64,000 nucleotides of DNA from Solicola gregarius (GTDB lineage: Bacteria > Actinomycetota > Actinomycetes > Propionibacteriales > Nocardioidaceae), in the NCBI RefSeq assembly GCF_025790165.1, contig NZ_CP094970.1:496001-560000 (forward strand), written 5' to 3'. Both the position numbers and the translations under genes were made by a program. How positions within the stretch are numbered: position 1 is the first letter of the stretch; each line of letters opens with the position of its first letter. Positions 50,114-58,823 of this stretch are shown here, piece after piece. Below the pieces are notes generated by a model. That model worked only from the letters and a program-made list of their open reading frames with translations. It had not been told where the DNA came from and ran no database searches.

Positions 50114-51577
50114 ATGACCGAAACAGACATTCGCGAGCAGATGCTGATCGACGGAGCGTGGGTCGACGCGGCCGACGGGCGCGTGATCGAGATCGAGTCG
50201 CCTCGCGACCACGCGGTCATCGGGCAGGTGCCGCGCGGCGGCGAGGCGGACGTGGACAAGGCGGTACGCGCCGCCCGCGCCGCCCAGCCAGCCTGGCGCG
50301 CGACCCCGCCCCGCGAGCGCGGCGACGCGTTCCGGCGCATCGCCGACGCACTCGAACCCGAGCTCGAACGGATCGCGAGGCTCTCCGCGCTCGAGAACGG
50401 CAACGCGATCCGTACGCAGACCCGCGGCGAGTCGGCCTTCGTGGTCGACGCGTTCCGCTACTTCAGCGGGCTCGCCGCCGAGGCGAAGGGCGAGACCCAG
50501 CCCCGAGGCGACCTGATCCTCGACTACACCCGCCGCGAGCCGCTCGGCGTCGTCGGCGCGATCGTCCCGTGGAACGCGCCGCTGATGCTGTCGGCCCTCA
50601 AGATCGCGCCGGCCATCACGATGGGCAACACCCTCGTGCTCAAGCTCGCCGAAGACGCCCCGCTCGCGATCCTGGCCGTCGTACGCAAGTGCCAGGAGCA
50701 CCTGCCCGCCGGCGTCCTCAACGTCGTCACCGGCTACGGCACCGAGGCGGGCGAGGCGCTCAGCCACCACCCGGGTGTCGACAAGCTGTCGTTCACCGGC
50801 TCCACCGCGGTCGGCAAACGGGTCATGGAGGTCGCATCCGAGCGCGTCGTACCCGTCTCCCTCGAGCTCGGCGGCAAGAGCCCGCAGGTGGTGTTCCCCG
50901 ACGCCGACGAGGACTGGGTGGTCGACGGCACGATCGCCGGCGTGCGCTTCTTCCGCCAGGGCCAGTCGTGCACAGCCGGCTCGCGGCTGTTCCTGCACGA
51001 GTCGATCTTCGACAGCTTCATCGACAAGCTCACCGAGCGGCTCTCCAAGCTGGTCGTCGGCGACCCACTCGACGAGGCGACCGATATGGGCGCCATTGTG
51101 AACACCAAGCAGTTCGACAAGGTCTGCGACTACATCGCCGACGGCGAGAGCCAGGCCGGCGCGCGCATCACGATCGGCGGCGTACCACCGAAGGACGGCC
51201 CATTGTCCGGTGGCAACTACGTGCAGCCGACCGTGATCGCGAACGTCGCCAACGACTGGCGCGTCGCCCAGGAGGAGATCTTCGGCCCGGTGGTCGTGGC
51301 GATCCCGTGGAAGGACGAGGACGACGTGATCGCCATGGCCAACGAGACCCACTACGGTCTCGCGGGGTTCGTCTGGTCCCACGACATGGGCGCGGCGCTA
51401 CGTACCGCGCACCGGCTCGACGCCGGGTGGGTCCAGGTCAACCAGGGCGGCGGCCAGGTGCTCGGTCAGTCGTACGGCGGGTTCAAGCAGTCGGGCATCG
51501 GCCGGGAGTTCTCGCTCGAGGGCATGCTCGACAGCTTCACCCAGCGCAAACAGGTGTCGGTCAACCTTGCCCACTGA
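50114..51577 (+). CDS. Aldehyde dehydrogenase
   Basis: A 487-residue NAD(P)-dependent aldehyde dehydrogenase. The catalytic cysteine is in RQGQSCTAGSRLFL and the general base in SLELGGKSP; VPWNAPLMLSALKIAPAITMGNT and SFTGSTAVGKRVME bind the cofactor. The surroundings of the cysteine differ from the methylmalonate-semialdehyde dehydrogenase (MmsA) pattern, so it is not clearly MmsA; its aldehyde substrate is uncertain. The ATG opening MTETDIREQMLIDG is preferred, with GAGGAG close upstream; a GTG five codons earlier is possible. It leads the catabolic operon and overlaps the next gene. Confidence 0.92.
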   Translation: MTETDIREQMLIDGAWVDAADGRVIEIESPRDHAVIGQVPRGGEADVDKAVRAARAAQPAWRATPPRERGDAFRRIADALEPELERIARLSALENGNAIRTQTRGESAFVVDAFRYFSGLAAEAKGETQPRGDLILDYTRREPLGVVGAIVPWNAPLMLSALKIAPAITMGNTLVLKLAEDAPLAILAVVRKCQEHLPAGVLNVVTGYGTEAGEALSHHPGVDKLSFTGSTAVGKRVMEVASERVVPVSLELGGKSPQVVFPDADEDWVVDGTIAGVRFFRQGQSCTAGSRLFLHESIFDSFIDKLTERLSKLVVGDPLDEATDMGAIVNTKQFDKVCDYIADGESQAGARITIGGVPPKDGPLSGGNYVQPTVIANVANDWRVAQEEIFGPVVVAIPWKDEDDVIAMANETHYGLAGFVWSHDMGAALRTAHRLDAGWVQVNQGGGQVLGQSYGGFKQSGIGREFSLEGMLDSFTQRKQVSVNLAH

Positions 51578-52727
51578 GATCTACGGCCTCACCGAGGAGC
51601 AGACGGACCTGTTCGCGCTCGCCGCCGACTTCGGGCGCGAACAGATCGCTCCGTACGCGCTCGAGTGGGACCTCAAGAAGGAGTTTCCGGTCGATGTCCT
51701 ACGCCGTGCCGCCGACCTCGGCATGGGCGGCATCTACGTCGGCGACGACGTCGGCGGGAGCGGGCTGTCGAGGCTCGAGGCGGCGTTGATCATCGAGGGG
51801 CTCGCATACGGCTGCCCGTCGATAGCGAGCTACATCTCGATCCACAACATGGTGGCCGGCATGATCGACCGCTTCGGCAACGACGAGCAGCGCCGGCGCT
51901 GGTTGCCCGACCTGTGCTCGATGGCGGAGTTCGGCAGCTACTGCCTGACGGAGGCGGAGGCCGGGTCCGATGCGGCCGCGCTGCGTACCCGCGCCCGGCG
52001 TGACGGCGATACGTACGTGCTGAACGGCGCAAAGCAGTTCATCTCCGGCTCAGGCACCTCCGGCACGTACGTCGTGATGGCGCGCACCAGCGATGACGGA
52101 GCGCGCGGCATCACCGCGTTCGTCGTCGAGAACGGCACGCCCGGACTCTCGTTCGGCGCCGACGAGCTCAAGATGGGCTGGAACGCCCAGCCCACCCGCG
52201 AGGTGCGTTTCGACGACGTTCGCGTACCGGCCGAGAACCTCCTGGCCGGCGAGGGCATGGGGTTCGCCATCGCGATGAGCGGCCTCGACGGCGGGCGCGT
52301 CAACATCGCAGCATCCTCCCTCGGCGGCGCGCAGGCCGCCTACGACAAGGCGCTCGCGTACGTCGAGCAGCGCAGGGCGTTCGGACGATCGGTCGCGGAG
52401 TTCCAGGCGACGCAGTTCCGCATTGCCGACATGGCCACCGAGCTCGAGGCTGCCCGGCTGCTGCTGCACCGGGCGGCTCGCGCGCTCGACGACGACGACC
52501 GGCGCGCGACCGAGCTGTGCGCGATGGCCAAGCGACACGTCACCGACACCTGCTTCGGCATCGCCAACGACGCCCTGCAGCTGCACGGTGGATACGGCTA
52601 CCTGCACGAGTACGGCATCGAGAAGATCGTCCGCGACCTGCGCGTACACCAGATTCTCGAAGGGACCAACGAGATCATGCGCGTGATCATCTCCCGGGCG
52701 CAGCGCACGCCCAAGGTCGCGTCGTGA
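51567..52727 (+). CDS. Acyl-CoA dehydrogenase (isobutyryl-CoA dehydrogenase-like)
   Basis: A 386-residue flavoprotein that oxidises an acyl-CoA to the 2-enoyl-CoA. CLTEAEAGSDAAALRTRA, QFISGSG and the C-terminal LHGGYGYLHEYGIEKIVRDLRVHQILEGTNEIMRVIISR are conserved; the catalytic glutamate lies in LEGTNEIM. Neighbouring genes for 3-hydroxyisobutyryl-CoA hydrolase and 3-hydroxyisobutyrate dehydrogenase point to isobutyryl-CoA as substrate (valine breakdown). The TTG start overlaps the preceding gene by 11 bases; no better start was seen. The stop overlaps the next start as GTGA. Confidence 0.92.
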   Translation: MPTEIYGLTEEQTDLFALAADFGREQIAPYALEWDLKKEFPVDVLRRAADLGMGGIYVGDDVGGSGLSRLEAALIIEGLAYGCPSIASYISIHNMVAGMIDRFGNDEQRRRWLPDLCSMAEFGSYCLTEAEAGSDAAALRTRARRDGDTYVLNGAKQFISGSGTSGTYVVMARTSDDGARGITAFVVENGTPGLSFGADELKMGWNAQPTREVRFDDVRVPAENLLAGEGMGFAIAMSGLDGGRVNIAASSLGGAQAAYDKALAYVEQRRAFGRSVAEFQATQFRIADMATELEAARLLLHRAARALDDDDRRATELCAMAKRHVTDTCFGIANDALQLHGGYGYLHEYGIEKIVRDLRVHQILEGTNEIMRVIISRAQRTPKVAS

Positions 52728-53755
52728 CGGGCTCCGAGCCGGAGGTCCTGGTAGAGACCAAGGGCCGGCTCGGCCACCTCGTCCTGAACCGCCCGAAGGC
52801 GATCAACGCGCTCACGCTCGCGATGGTCGACACGATGTCGGAGGCGCTCGAGGCCTGGGCCGAGGACGACTCGGTCGAGACCGTTGCGCTCACCGGCGCG
52901 GGTGATCGCGGACTGTGCGCGGGCGGCGACATCCGCACGTTGTACGACGCCACCACCACCGGCGACCTCGACCACGCGGAGACCTTCTGGCGACGCGAGT
53001 ACGCCCTCGACGCGCTGGTCGCGGGCTACCCCAAGCCGTACGTCGCGGTGATGGACGGCGTCGTCATGGGCGGCGGCGTCGGGGTGTCCGCACACGCGAG
53101 CCACCGCATCGTCACGGAGACGACGAAGGTCGGCATGCCCGAGGTGACAATCGGATACACCCCCGATGTGGGCACCAGCATCATCTTGTCGCACTCCCCC
53201 GACGAGCTCGGCACGTACGCCGCGTTGACCGGGATCCCGCTCAACGCAACCGATGCGATCACGGTCGGGCTCGCCGACACGTACGTGCCGAGCGAACGCA
53301 TCGAGGAGCTGGTCCGCCGCCTCGCCGACGAACCCGCCGACGAGGCGATCGCGGCGTTGACCGGTGGCTCGCCGCCGGAGTCCGCGCTCGACCGTACGAC
53401 GATCGGTCGGTGCTTCGCGCACGACACCATCGCAGAGATCCGCGGCGACCTGACACGGGCCGGCGACCGACGTACCCTCGAAGCGCTCGACCGCGCGGCG
53501 CCGTTCTCGCTCGCGGTCACCCTTCGCGCCCTCCGGAACGCGCGCTCGTTCGACCGCGTCGAGCAGTCCCTCGAGCAAGACCTGACCCTGTCGCTCGCGC
53601 TGATCCGCCGCCCCGACTTCCGCGAGGGCGTACGCGCGGCGGTCATCGACAAGGATCGCAACCCCCACTGGCAGCCCGACAGCCTCGCCGACGTCGCCGG
53701 TGCGGACGTCGACGCGGTATTCCAGCCCGACCTCAACCGGAAGGAAAGACGATGA
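52724..53755 (+). CDS. 3-hydroxyisobutyryl-CoA hydrolase / enoyl-CoA hydratase family
   Basis: A 343-residue crotonase-fold protein. Its length and the oxyanion regions (RGLCAGGDIRTLYDATT and VVMGGGVGVSAHASHRIVTE), plus PEVTIGYTPDVGTSIILSH, fit the 3-hydroxyisobutyryl-CoA hydrolase branch, which releases 3-hydroxyisobutyrate, the substrate of the next gene product. The GTG start overlaps the acyl-CoA dehydrogenase stop by four bases, and the stop overlaps the mmsB start (ATGA), so all three are translationally coupled. Confidence 0.9.
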   Translation: MTGSEPEVLVETKGRLGHLVLNRPKAINALTLAMVDTMSEALEAWAEDDSVETVALTGAGDRGLCAGGDIRTLYDATTTGDLDHAETFWRREYALDALVAGYPKPYVAVMDGVVMGGGVGVSAHASHRIVTETTKVGMPEVTIGYTPDVGTSIILSHSPDELGTYAALTGIPLNATDAITVGLADTYVPSERIEELVRRLADEPADEAIAALTGGSPPESALDRTTIGRCFAHDTIAEIRGDLTRAGDRRTLEALDRAAPFSLAVTLRALRNARSFDRVEQSLEQDLTLSLALIRRPDFREGVRAAVIDKDRNPHWQPDSLADVAGADVDAVFQPDLNRKERR

Positions 53756-54651
53756 CCGCCATCGCAGTGATCGGCCTGGGCAACATGGGCCACCACATGT
53801 CCGTCAACCTCACGAAGGCCGGGCACGACGTGCACGGGTACGACATCGTCCCCGAGCTGTGCGAGAAGGCGGCAGCCAAGGGCGTCGGCATCGCGGAGTC
53901 GGCGTCCGTCGCGGCCGCCGGCGCGGACGTCGTCATCACGATGTTGCAGTCCGGCGAGCAGGTTCAGGGCCTCTACGGCGGCCCCGACGGCATCATCGCC
54001 GCGGCCACGCCGGGCACGGCGTTCCTCGACTGCTCGACGATCTCGGTCGACGATGCGCGCGCGGCACATCGACTCGCCCAGGACGCCGGCTTCCTGTCCG
54101 TCGACGCTCCCGTGTCCGGCGGTGTAGTGGGCGCCGAGGCCGGAACGCTGACCTTCATGGTCGGTGGCACGTCGGAGGCGTTCGAGGTCGCGCGCCCGTA
54201 TTTCGAGGTCATGGGCAAACGAGTCGTGCATTGCGGCGATCCGGGTGCGGGCCAGGCCGCCAAGATCTGTAACAACCTCATGCTCGCCATCTCCATGATC
54301 GGCGTCTCCGAGGGCTTCGTGCTCGGCGAGAAGCTCGGGCTGACCCACCAGGCGCTGTTCGACGTCGCGGCCAATGCCTCGGGCCAGTGCTGGGCGTTGA
54401 CGACGAACTGCCCGGTGCCCGGGCCGGTGCCGAGTAGTCCGGCGAACCGCGACTACCAGGCGGGGTTCGCGTCTCAGCTGATGCTCAAGGACCTGCTGCT
54501 CTCCCAGGCCGCTGCGGGGTCGAGCGGTGTGGACACCGAGCTCGGCGCCCATGCGACCAAGATCTACGAGCGGCTCGTGGGCACCCACGACCCGCACAAG
54601 GACTTCTCCGACATCATCAACGACGTCCGCGAACGCTCGCAGGAAGGTTAG
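53752..54651 (+). CDS. mmsB: 3-hydroxyisobutyrate dehydrogenase
   Basis: A 299-residue beta-hydroxyacid dehydrogenase that oxidises 3-hydroxyisobutyrate to methylmalonate semialdehyde with NAD. The dinucleotide motif is VIGLGNMGHHMSVNLTKAGH; the substrate motif is FLSVDAPVSGGVVGAEAGTLTFMVGG, and the catalytic lysine is in GQAAKICNNLML. GGAAGGAAAG lies before the ATG. Its position after the hydrolase gene supports a valine catabolic role. Confidence 0.95.
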   Translation: MTAIAVIGLGNMGHHMSVNLTKAGHDVHGYDIVPELCEKAAAKGVGIAESASVAAAGADVVITMLQSGEQVQGLYGGPDGIIAAATPGTAFLDCSTISVDDARAAHRLAQDAGFLSVDAPVSGGVVGAEAGTLTFMVGGTSEAFEVARPYFEVMGKRVVHCGDPGAGQAAKICNNLMLAISMIGVSEGFVLGEKLGLTHQALFDVAANASGQCWALTTNCPVPGPVPSSPANRDYQAGFASQLMLKDLLLSQAAAGSSGVDTELGAHATKIYERLVGTHDPHKDFSDIINDVRERSQEG

Positions 54652-54654
54652 TGC

Positions 54655-55428
54655 ATGAGCTACGAGACGATCCTGGTCGAGGCCAAGGGGCCCGTCGGCT
54701 GGATCACCCTGAATCGCCCGGAAGCGCTCAACGCCTTGAACTTCGACGTCATGCACGAGGTCGTCGACGCAGCGCGGTCATTCGACGCCGACGAGGCGAT
54801 CGGGTGCATCGTGCTCACCGGCTCCGCCAAGGCGTTCGCGGCGGGCGCCGACATCAAGGCGATGCAGCCCTTGACGTACGTCGACGCGTACGCGGGCGAG
54901 CTGTTCGGCCAGTGGGACCGGGTCGGCGACATCGGGACGCCGATCGTGGCGGCGGTGGCGGGGTACGCGCTCGGCGGCGGCTGCGAGTTGGCGATGATGT
55001 GCGACCTGATCGTCGCCGCCGACTCCGCGAAGTTCGGCCAGCCCGAGATCACGCTCGGCGTCATCCCCGGCATGGGCGGGTCACAGCGCCTCACCCGCGC
55101 CGTCGGCAAGGCCAAGGCGATGGACCTCTGTCTCACCGGGCGGATGATGGACGCCGACGAGGCGGAGCGCTCCGGCCTGGTCGCGCGCGTCGTACCCGCC
55201 GACGACCTGCTCGACGATGCGTCGAAGGTCGCCGCGAAGATCGCCTCGATGTCGCAGGTGGCGGCCAAGGCGGCTAAGGAGGCCGTCAACCGGGCGTACG
55301 AGTCGACACTCACCGAGGGCGTGCGCTTCGAGCGCCGGCTGTTCTACGGCACGTTCGCGACCGAGGACAAGGCCGAGGGCATGGCGGCGTTCGTGGAGAA
55401 GCGCAAGCCCGACTTCAAGCACCGCTGA
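54655..55428 (+). CDS. Enoyl-CoA hydratase
   Basis: A 257-residue crotonase with the two oxyanion-hole segments [12 protein letters not shown] and [21 protein letters not shown] and both catalytic glutamates (in GCELA and [25 protein letters not shown]). It would hydrate methacrylyl-CoA, or a generic enoyl-CoA, between the dehydrogenase and hydrolase steps of valine breakdown. It starts three bases after mmsB and is the last gene of the operon; it is convergent with the quinone-oxidoreductase-like gene. Confidence 0.94.
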   Translation: MSYETILVEAKGPVGWITLNRPEALNALNFDVMHEVVDAARSFDADEAIGCIVLTGSAKAFAAGADIKAMQPLTYVDAYAGELFGQWDRVGDIGTPIVAAVAGYALGGGCELAMMCDLIVAADSAKFGQPEITLGVIPGMGGSQRLTRAVGKAKAMDLCLTGRMMDADEAERSGLVARVVPADDLLDDASKVAAKIASMSQVAAKAAKEAVNRAYESTLTEGVRFERRLFYGTFATEDKAEGMAAFVEKRKPDFKHR

Positions 55429-55430
55429 GT

Positions 55431-56399
55431 TCAGCGGGTGACGACGATCTTGCCGAAGACGCGGCCTTCGTCCATCGCGCGCAGCCCCTGATCGGCCTGC
55501 TCCATCGGCAGCACGCGGTCGATCAGCGGGCGCAGGCCGGAGACGTCCATGAAGTCCGCGAGCGCTGCCAGCTCGCCCTTCGTGCCCATCGTCGAGCCGT
55601 GTACGCGCAGCTGCAGCGCGAAGATGCGGTTCAGCTCGCCACGCTCGGGGGTGAAGCCCGACGTCGCACCGCACATCACGACCGTGCCGCCGGGTCGCAG
55701 CGACTTGATCGAGTGCGACCACGTCGCGGCGCCCACCGTCTCCATCACCGCATCGACGCGGCGCGGCAACCGAGCTCCGGGCTCGAACACGTCGTGCGCC
55801 CCGATCTCCAGCGCCTTGGCGCGTTTCGACTCGTCGCGGCTCGTCGCGTACACCCGCATACCCGCCTCGCGCGCGAGGCTGATCGCGGCGGTCGCCACGC
55901 CACCACCGGCGCCCTGGATCAGCACCGTGTCGCCCGGGTTCAGGTCTGCTTGCGTGAAGAGCATCCGGTACGCCGTGAGCCACGCGGTCGGCAGGCATGC
56001 TGCCTCCTCGAACGACAGCCCGCGCGGCTTCGGCACGACGTTGCGCGCCGGGATCGCGATCTTGTCGGCGAGCGTGCCGTCGTACACCTCGGACAGCAGC
56101 GAACGCTTGGGATCCATCGTCTCGTCGCCCGTCCATGCCGGGTCGCTGATCACCGCGTGCACGATGACCTCGTTACCGTCCTCGTCGTGACCGGCAGCGT
56201 CGCATCCCAGGATCATGGGGAGCGATTCCTCACGCAGCCCGACGCCTCGCAGCGACCAGAGATCATGGTGGTTCAGGGCCGCGGCCTTGACTGTCACAAT
56301 CGTCCAGCCGTCGGGAGCGACCGGGTCGGGACGCTCTCCCAGCACGAGCCCGTCGACCGGCGATTCGGAGCTGAAGGAATTCACGTACGCGGCGAACAT
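55431..56399 (-). CDS. Zinc-containing alcohol dehydrogenase-family / quinone oxidoreductase-like protein
   Basis: A 322-residue medium-chain dehydrogenase. The cofactor motif is VLIQGAGGGVATAAISLAREAG, and the N-terminal GroES-like part (LNHHDLWSLRGVGLREESLPMILGCDAAGH) lacks the cysteine zinc ligands, pointing to the zinc-free quinone oxidoreductase type. It probably reduces a quinone or enone with NADPH. The substrate is unknown. Convergent with the enoyl-CoA hydratase gene, two bases between the stops. Confidence 0.9.
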   Translation of the reverse strand: MFAAYVNSFSSESPVDGLVLGERPDPVAPDGWTIVTVKAAALNHHDLWSLRGVGLREESLPMILGCDAAGHDEDGNEVIVHAVISDPAWTGDETMDPKRSLLSEVYDGTLADKIAIPARNVVPKPRGLSFEEAACLPTAWLTAYRMLFTQADLNPGDTVLIQGAGGGVATAAISLAREAGMRVYATSRDESKRAKALEIGAHDVFEPGARLPRRVDAVMETVGAATWSHSIKSLRPGGTVVMCGATSGFTPERGELNRIFALQLRVHGSTMGTKGELAALADFMDVSGLRPLIDRVLPMEQADQGLRAMDEGRVFGKIVVTR

Positions 56400-56461
56400 G
56401 CCCGCACACTAAGGCATACCCGCCCCACGCGGTCGCGCCGGCCCCGTGCCGCGGAGCGCGC

Positions 56462-56971
56462 TCAGTAGCCGCCGTATCCGCCGCCGTCATCGGAGTCGCC
56501 CGAGCTCGCGGAGCCCGAGGCCGTGACGACGTGCCAGACGAAGTGGCTTCCATGGAAGTCGTCCTCGAATCCGTCGCCCTTGACGGCGTCGGTGCCCTCG
56601 TCGTCCGCGAACGTGTACAGGGCCTGACCATCGAGCGTGACCTGCTTACCGCCGTCGGGACGCATGATCGTCGCGAACCTGCCGTCGACGCCGTCGACCG
56701 AGTCGGGCACATCGCCGTTGGCCTTGACCGGCGGCCAGAAGTCCACACAGGTCTGGACACACTTGATCGTGTCGCGATTCTCGACCTCGTTGGTGTAGAC
56801 CGGGTGACCGTCGGCATCGACCAGCACCGATCCGACATCGCCGACCGTAGCCGTCGTCAGCCCAGCACCGACGTCGTCGCCACCCGACGACGACTCGTCA
56901 TCGCTTCCGCACGCCGACAGGACCAAGAGCGCCACCACGGCGGCGGACGCACTGACCAGTATCGGTCTCAT
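56462..56971 (-). CDS. Lipoprotein with COG4315/PF03640-type repeats
   Basis: A 169-residue exported lipoprotein. The signal peptide ends in the lipobox LSAC, so Cys21 should be lipidated. Two copies of a repeat follow (GSVLVDADGHPVYTNEVENRDTI, KCVQTCVDFWPPV, and later KQVTLDGQALYTFADDEG), as in the secreted-repeat PF03640 family whose function is unknown. The tail is Gly/Ser/Asp-rich. ACGGGGT lies before the ATG; an upstream reading would have no signal peptide at its start. A redox or metal-related surface role has been suggested for relatives but is not shown here. Confidence 0.83.
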   Translation of the reverse strand: MRPILVSASAAVVALLVLSACGSDDESSSGGDDVGAGLTTATVGDVGSVLVDADGHPVYTNEVENRDTIKCVQTCVDFWPPVKANGDVPDSVDGVDGRFATIMRPDGGKQVTLDGQALYTFADDEGTDAVKGDGFEDDFHGSHFVWHVVTASGSASSGDSDDGGGYGGY

Positions 56972-57008
56972 ACCCCGTACTACGTCCAGGTACGACGCGT
57001 GGTTCAGA

Positions 57009-58199
57009 TCAGGCTCGGGCCAGACCGCCCCTGCGGGCGGCGGCGGTGACCGCCGCCGCGACCGACGGCGCGACCCGCTCGTCGAACGCACCCGGAATCA
57101 CGTAGTCCTCGGCAAGACGGTCACCGACCAGGCCGGCTAGCGCCTCGGCCGCCGCGACCTTCATGTCCTCCGAGATCCGCGGAGCGCGTACGTCGAGCGC
57201 ACCACGGAAGATGCCGGGGAACGCCAACACGTTGTTGATCTGGTTCGGGTAGTCGGAGCGTCCGGTCGCAGCGACGCGCGCGTGACGGCGGGCGATATCG
57301 GGATGGACCTCGGGGTGGGGGTTCGCGAGCGCGAACACGATGGCGTCGTCGGCCATCTGCTCGACGGCCTCTTCCGGGACAGTGCCGCCCGAGACGCCGA
57401 TGAACACGTCGGCATCGCGTAGTGCGTCGACGAGCTCACCGGCGCGTGCCCACTCGCTGGTGTCCTGGGCGAGTCGGAGCTTGACCGGCGTCAGATCGGA
57501 TCGGCTGGTGCTGATCACGCCCTGGCGGTCGACCACAGAGATCCGCCGGATGCCGGCGCTCATCAGGATCCTGGTGACCGCGACGCCCGCGGCGCCCGCG
57601 CCGGAGATCACGACCCGCGTCTCGGCGGCTGACCGGCCGGTCAGCCGCAGCGCGTTGAGCAGCGCCGCCAGTGTGACTACCGCCGTGCCGTGCTGGTCGT
57701 CGTGGAAGACCGGGATGTCGAGTCGTTCCTGTACGCGGGCCTCGATCTCGAAGCAACGCGGCGCCGAGATGTCCTCGAGGTTGATTCCGCCAAAACTCGG
57801 TGCGAGCCGTACGACCGTGTCGACGATCTCGTCAGGATCCTGTGTATCAAGGCAGATCGGGATCGCGTCCACGCCGGCGAACTGCTTGAACAGCACCGCC
57901 TTGCCCTCCATCACGGGCATCGCGGCCGACGGGCCGATGTTGCCGAGACCGAGCACCGCGCTCCCGTCGGTGACCACCGCGACCGTGTTCGGTACCCAGG
58001 TGTAGTCGTTCGACGCGTCGGGGTTCTCGGCGATCGCCTCGCATACCCGGGCGACGCCGGGGGTGTACGCGAGCGAAAGGTCATCGGCGTCGTCGAGCGG
58101 AACGGTGCGCGCGATCGCCATCTTGCCGCCGCGATGCAGCGCGAAAGCCGGGTCGTCGGAATAGTCGACGGGCTGGGAGCCGGAGTGATCGGCAACCAT
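57009..58199 (-). CDS. NAD(P)-dependent malic enzyme
   Basis: A 396-residue malate dehydrogenase (oxaloacetate-decarboxylating), which makes pyruvate, CO2 and NAD(P)H from malate. The short form lacks the phosphotransacetylase-like domain found in MaeB. SLAYTPGVARVCEAIAENP, GLGNIGPSAAMPVMEGKAVLFK (catalytic lysine), FHDDQHGTAVVTLAAL (metal) and VVISGAGAAGVAVTRIL (cofactor) are present. It would supply NADPH or link TCA and pyruvate. Two 12-base direct repeats lie just upstream of its start. Confidence 0.94.
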   Translation of the reverse strand: MVADHSGSQPVDYSDDPAFALHRGGKMAIARTVPLDDADDLSLAYTPGVARVCEAIAENPDASNDYTWVPNTVAVVTDGSAVLGLGNIGPSAAMPVMEGKAVLFKQFAGVDAIPICLDTQDPDEIVDTVVRLAPSFGGINLEDISAPRCFEIEARVQERLDIPVFHDDQHGTAVVTLAALLNALRLTGRSAAETRVVISGAGAAGVAVTRILMSAGIRRISVVDRQGVISTSRSDLTPVKLRLAQDTSEWARAGELVDALRDADVFIGVSGGTVPEEAVEQMADDAIVFALANPHPEVHPDIARRHARVAATGRSDYPNQINNVLAFPGIFRGALDVRAPRISEDMKVAAAEALAGLVGDRLAEDYVIPGAFDERVAPSVAAAVTAAARRGGLARA

Positions 58200-58231
58200 G
58201 AGTCAGCACCCCTGGAACTAGATGGATGAGT

Positions 58232-58264
58232 GGGCCTCGAGTGCTGCCGATCGGGCCTCGAGTG
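58232..58264. promoter_or_regulatory. Direct repeat GGGCCTCGAGTG x2, 21-base period, upstream of malic enzyme
   Basis: Two identical 12-base copies start 21 bases apart, that is two turns of the helix, 33-65 bases upstream of the malic enzyme start. Each holds the palindrome CTCGAG. A pair of protein-binding sites on one face of the DNA is possible; no regulator is identified. Confidence 0.45.
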
Positions 58265-58416
58265 GAGACATCGCGGGGGTTGCCCAGAGTCATTGTGTCA
58301 CAGCGGCCAGGCAGCGCCGTTAACAGTTACATCAGGCAGCCGAATCGTCCACAGCGGACCCATCAAACCATAGAGTTCAAATCAAGGCGCCGATCGCGCA
58401 CGAGGGAGGGAGCACC

Positions 58417-58821
58417 GTGCCGTACGAGACGATGCCTGAGCGCCCCGCTGCCGAGGTCACGCTACCTGCCGCGGGTGAGTTTCTGACCGTCCTACGCACT
58501 ACCGCCGCCGCCTTGGCGGCCACCGCAGACTTCATTATCGATGACATCGAGGATCTCCGCATCGCCATCGACGAGGCGTGCTCGGTCCTGATCAGCCGAG
58601 CGATCCCGGGCACCGATCTGCACTGCCGATTCTTCGTGGACGACGGTGCCCTGACGATCGAGGCGAGCGCCCACGTGATCGACCGGCGGCCGCCTCCACG
58701 CTCCGGGTTCGCCTGGATGGTGCTGACCTCGTTGACGACATCGGTCGACGCACACGTACGAGAGCCCGACGAGCTCGTCGTGACGATGACGCGCGCCGGC
58801 TCGAAGGCGAAGGCGGGTTGA
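58417..58821 (+). CDS. Anti-sigma factor kinase (RsbW/UsfX-like)
   Basis: A 134-residue HATPase_c_2 (GHKL) domain that would bind and inhibit the sigma factor encoded next. The ATP-binding N-box region DDIEDLRIAIDEACSVLI is clear; the later G boxes are weak (PPPRSGFAWMVL), as in UsfX-type proteins. The GTG start follows GGGAGGGAGCACC. It ends two bases before the sigma factor ATG, so the pair is translated together. The antagonist that would release it is probably a STAS protein, of which one is encoded at about 7 kb. Confidence 0.9.
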   Translation: MPYETMPERPAAEVTLPAAGEFLTVLRTTAAALAATADFIIDDIEDLRIAIDEACSVLISRAIPGTDLHCRFFVDDGALTIEASAHVIDRRPPPRSGFAWMVLTSLTTSVDAHVREPDELVVTMTRAGSKAKAG

Positions 58822-58823
58822 CG

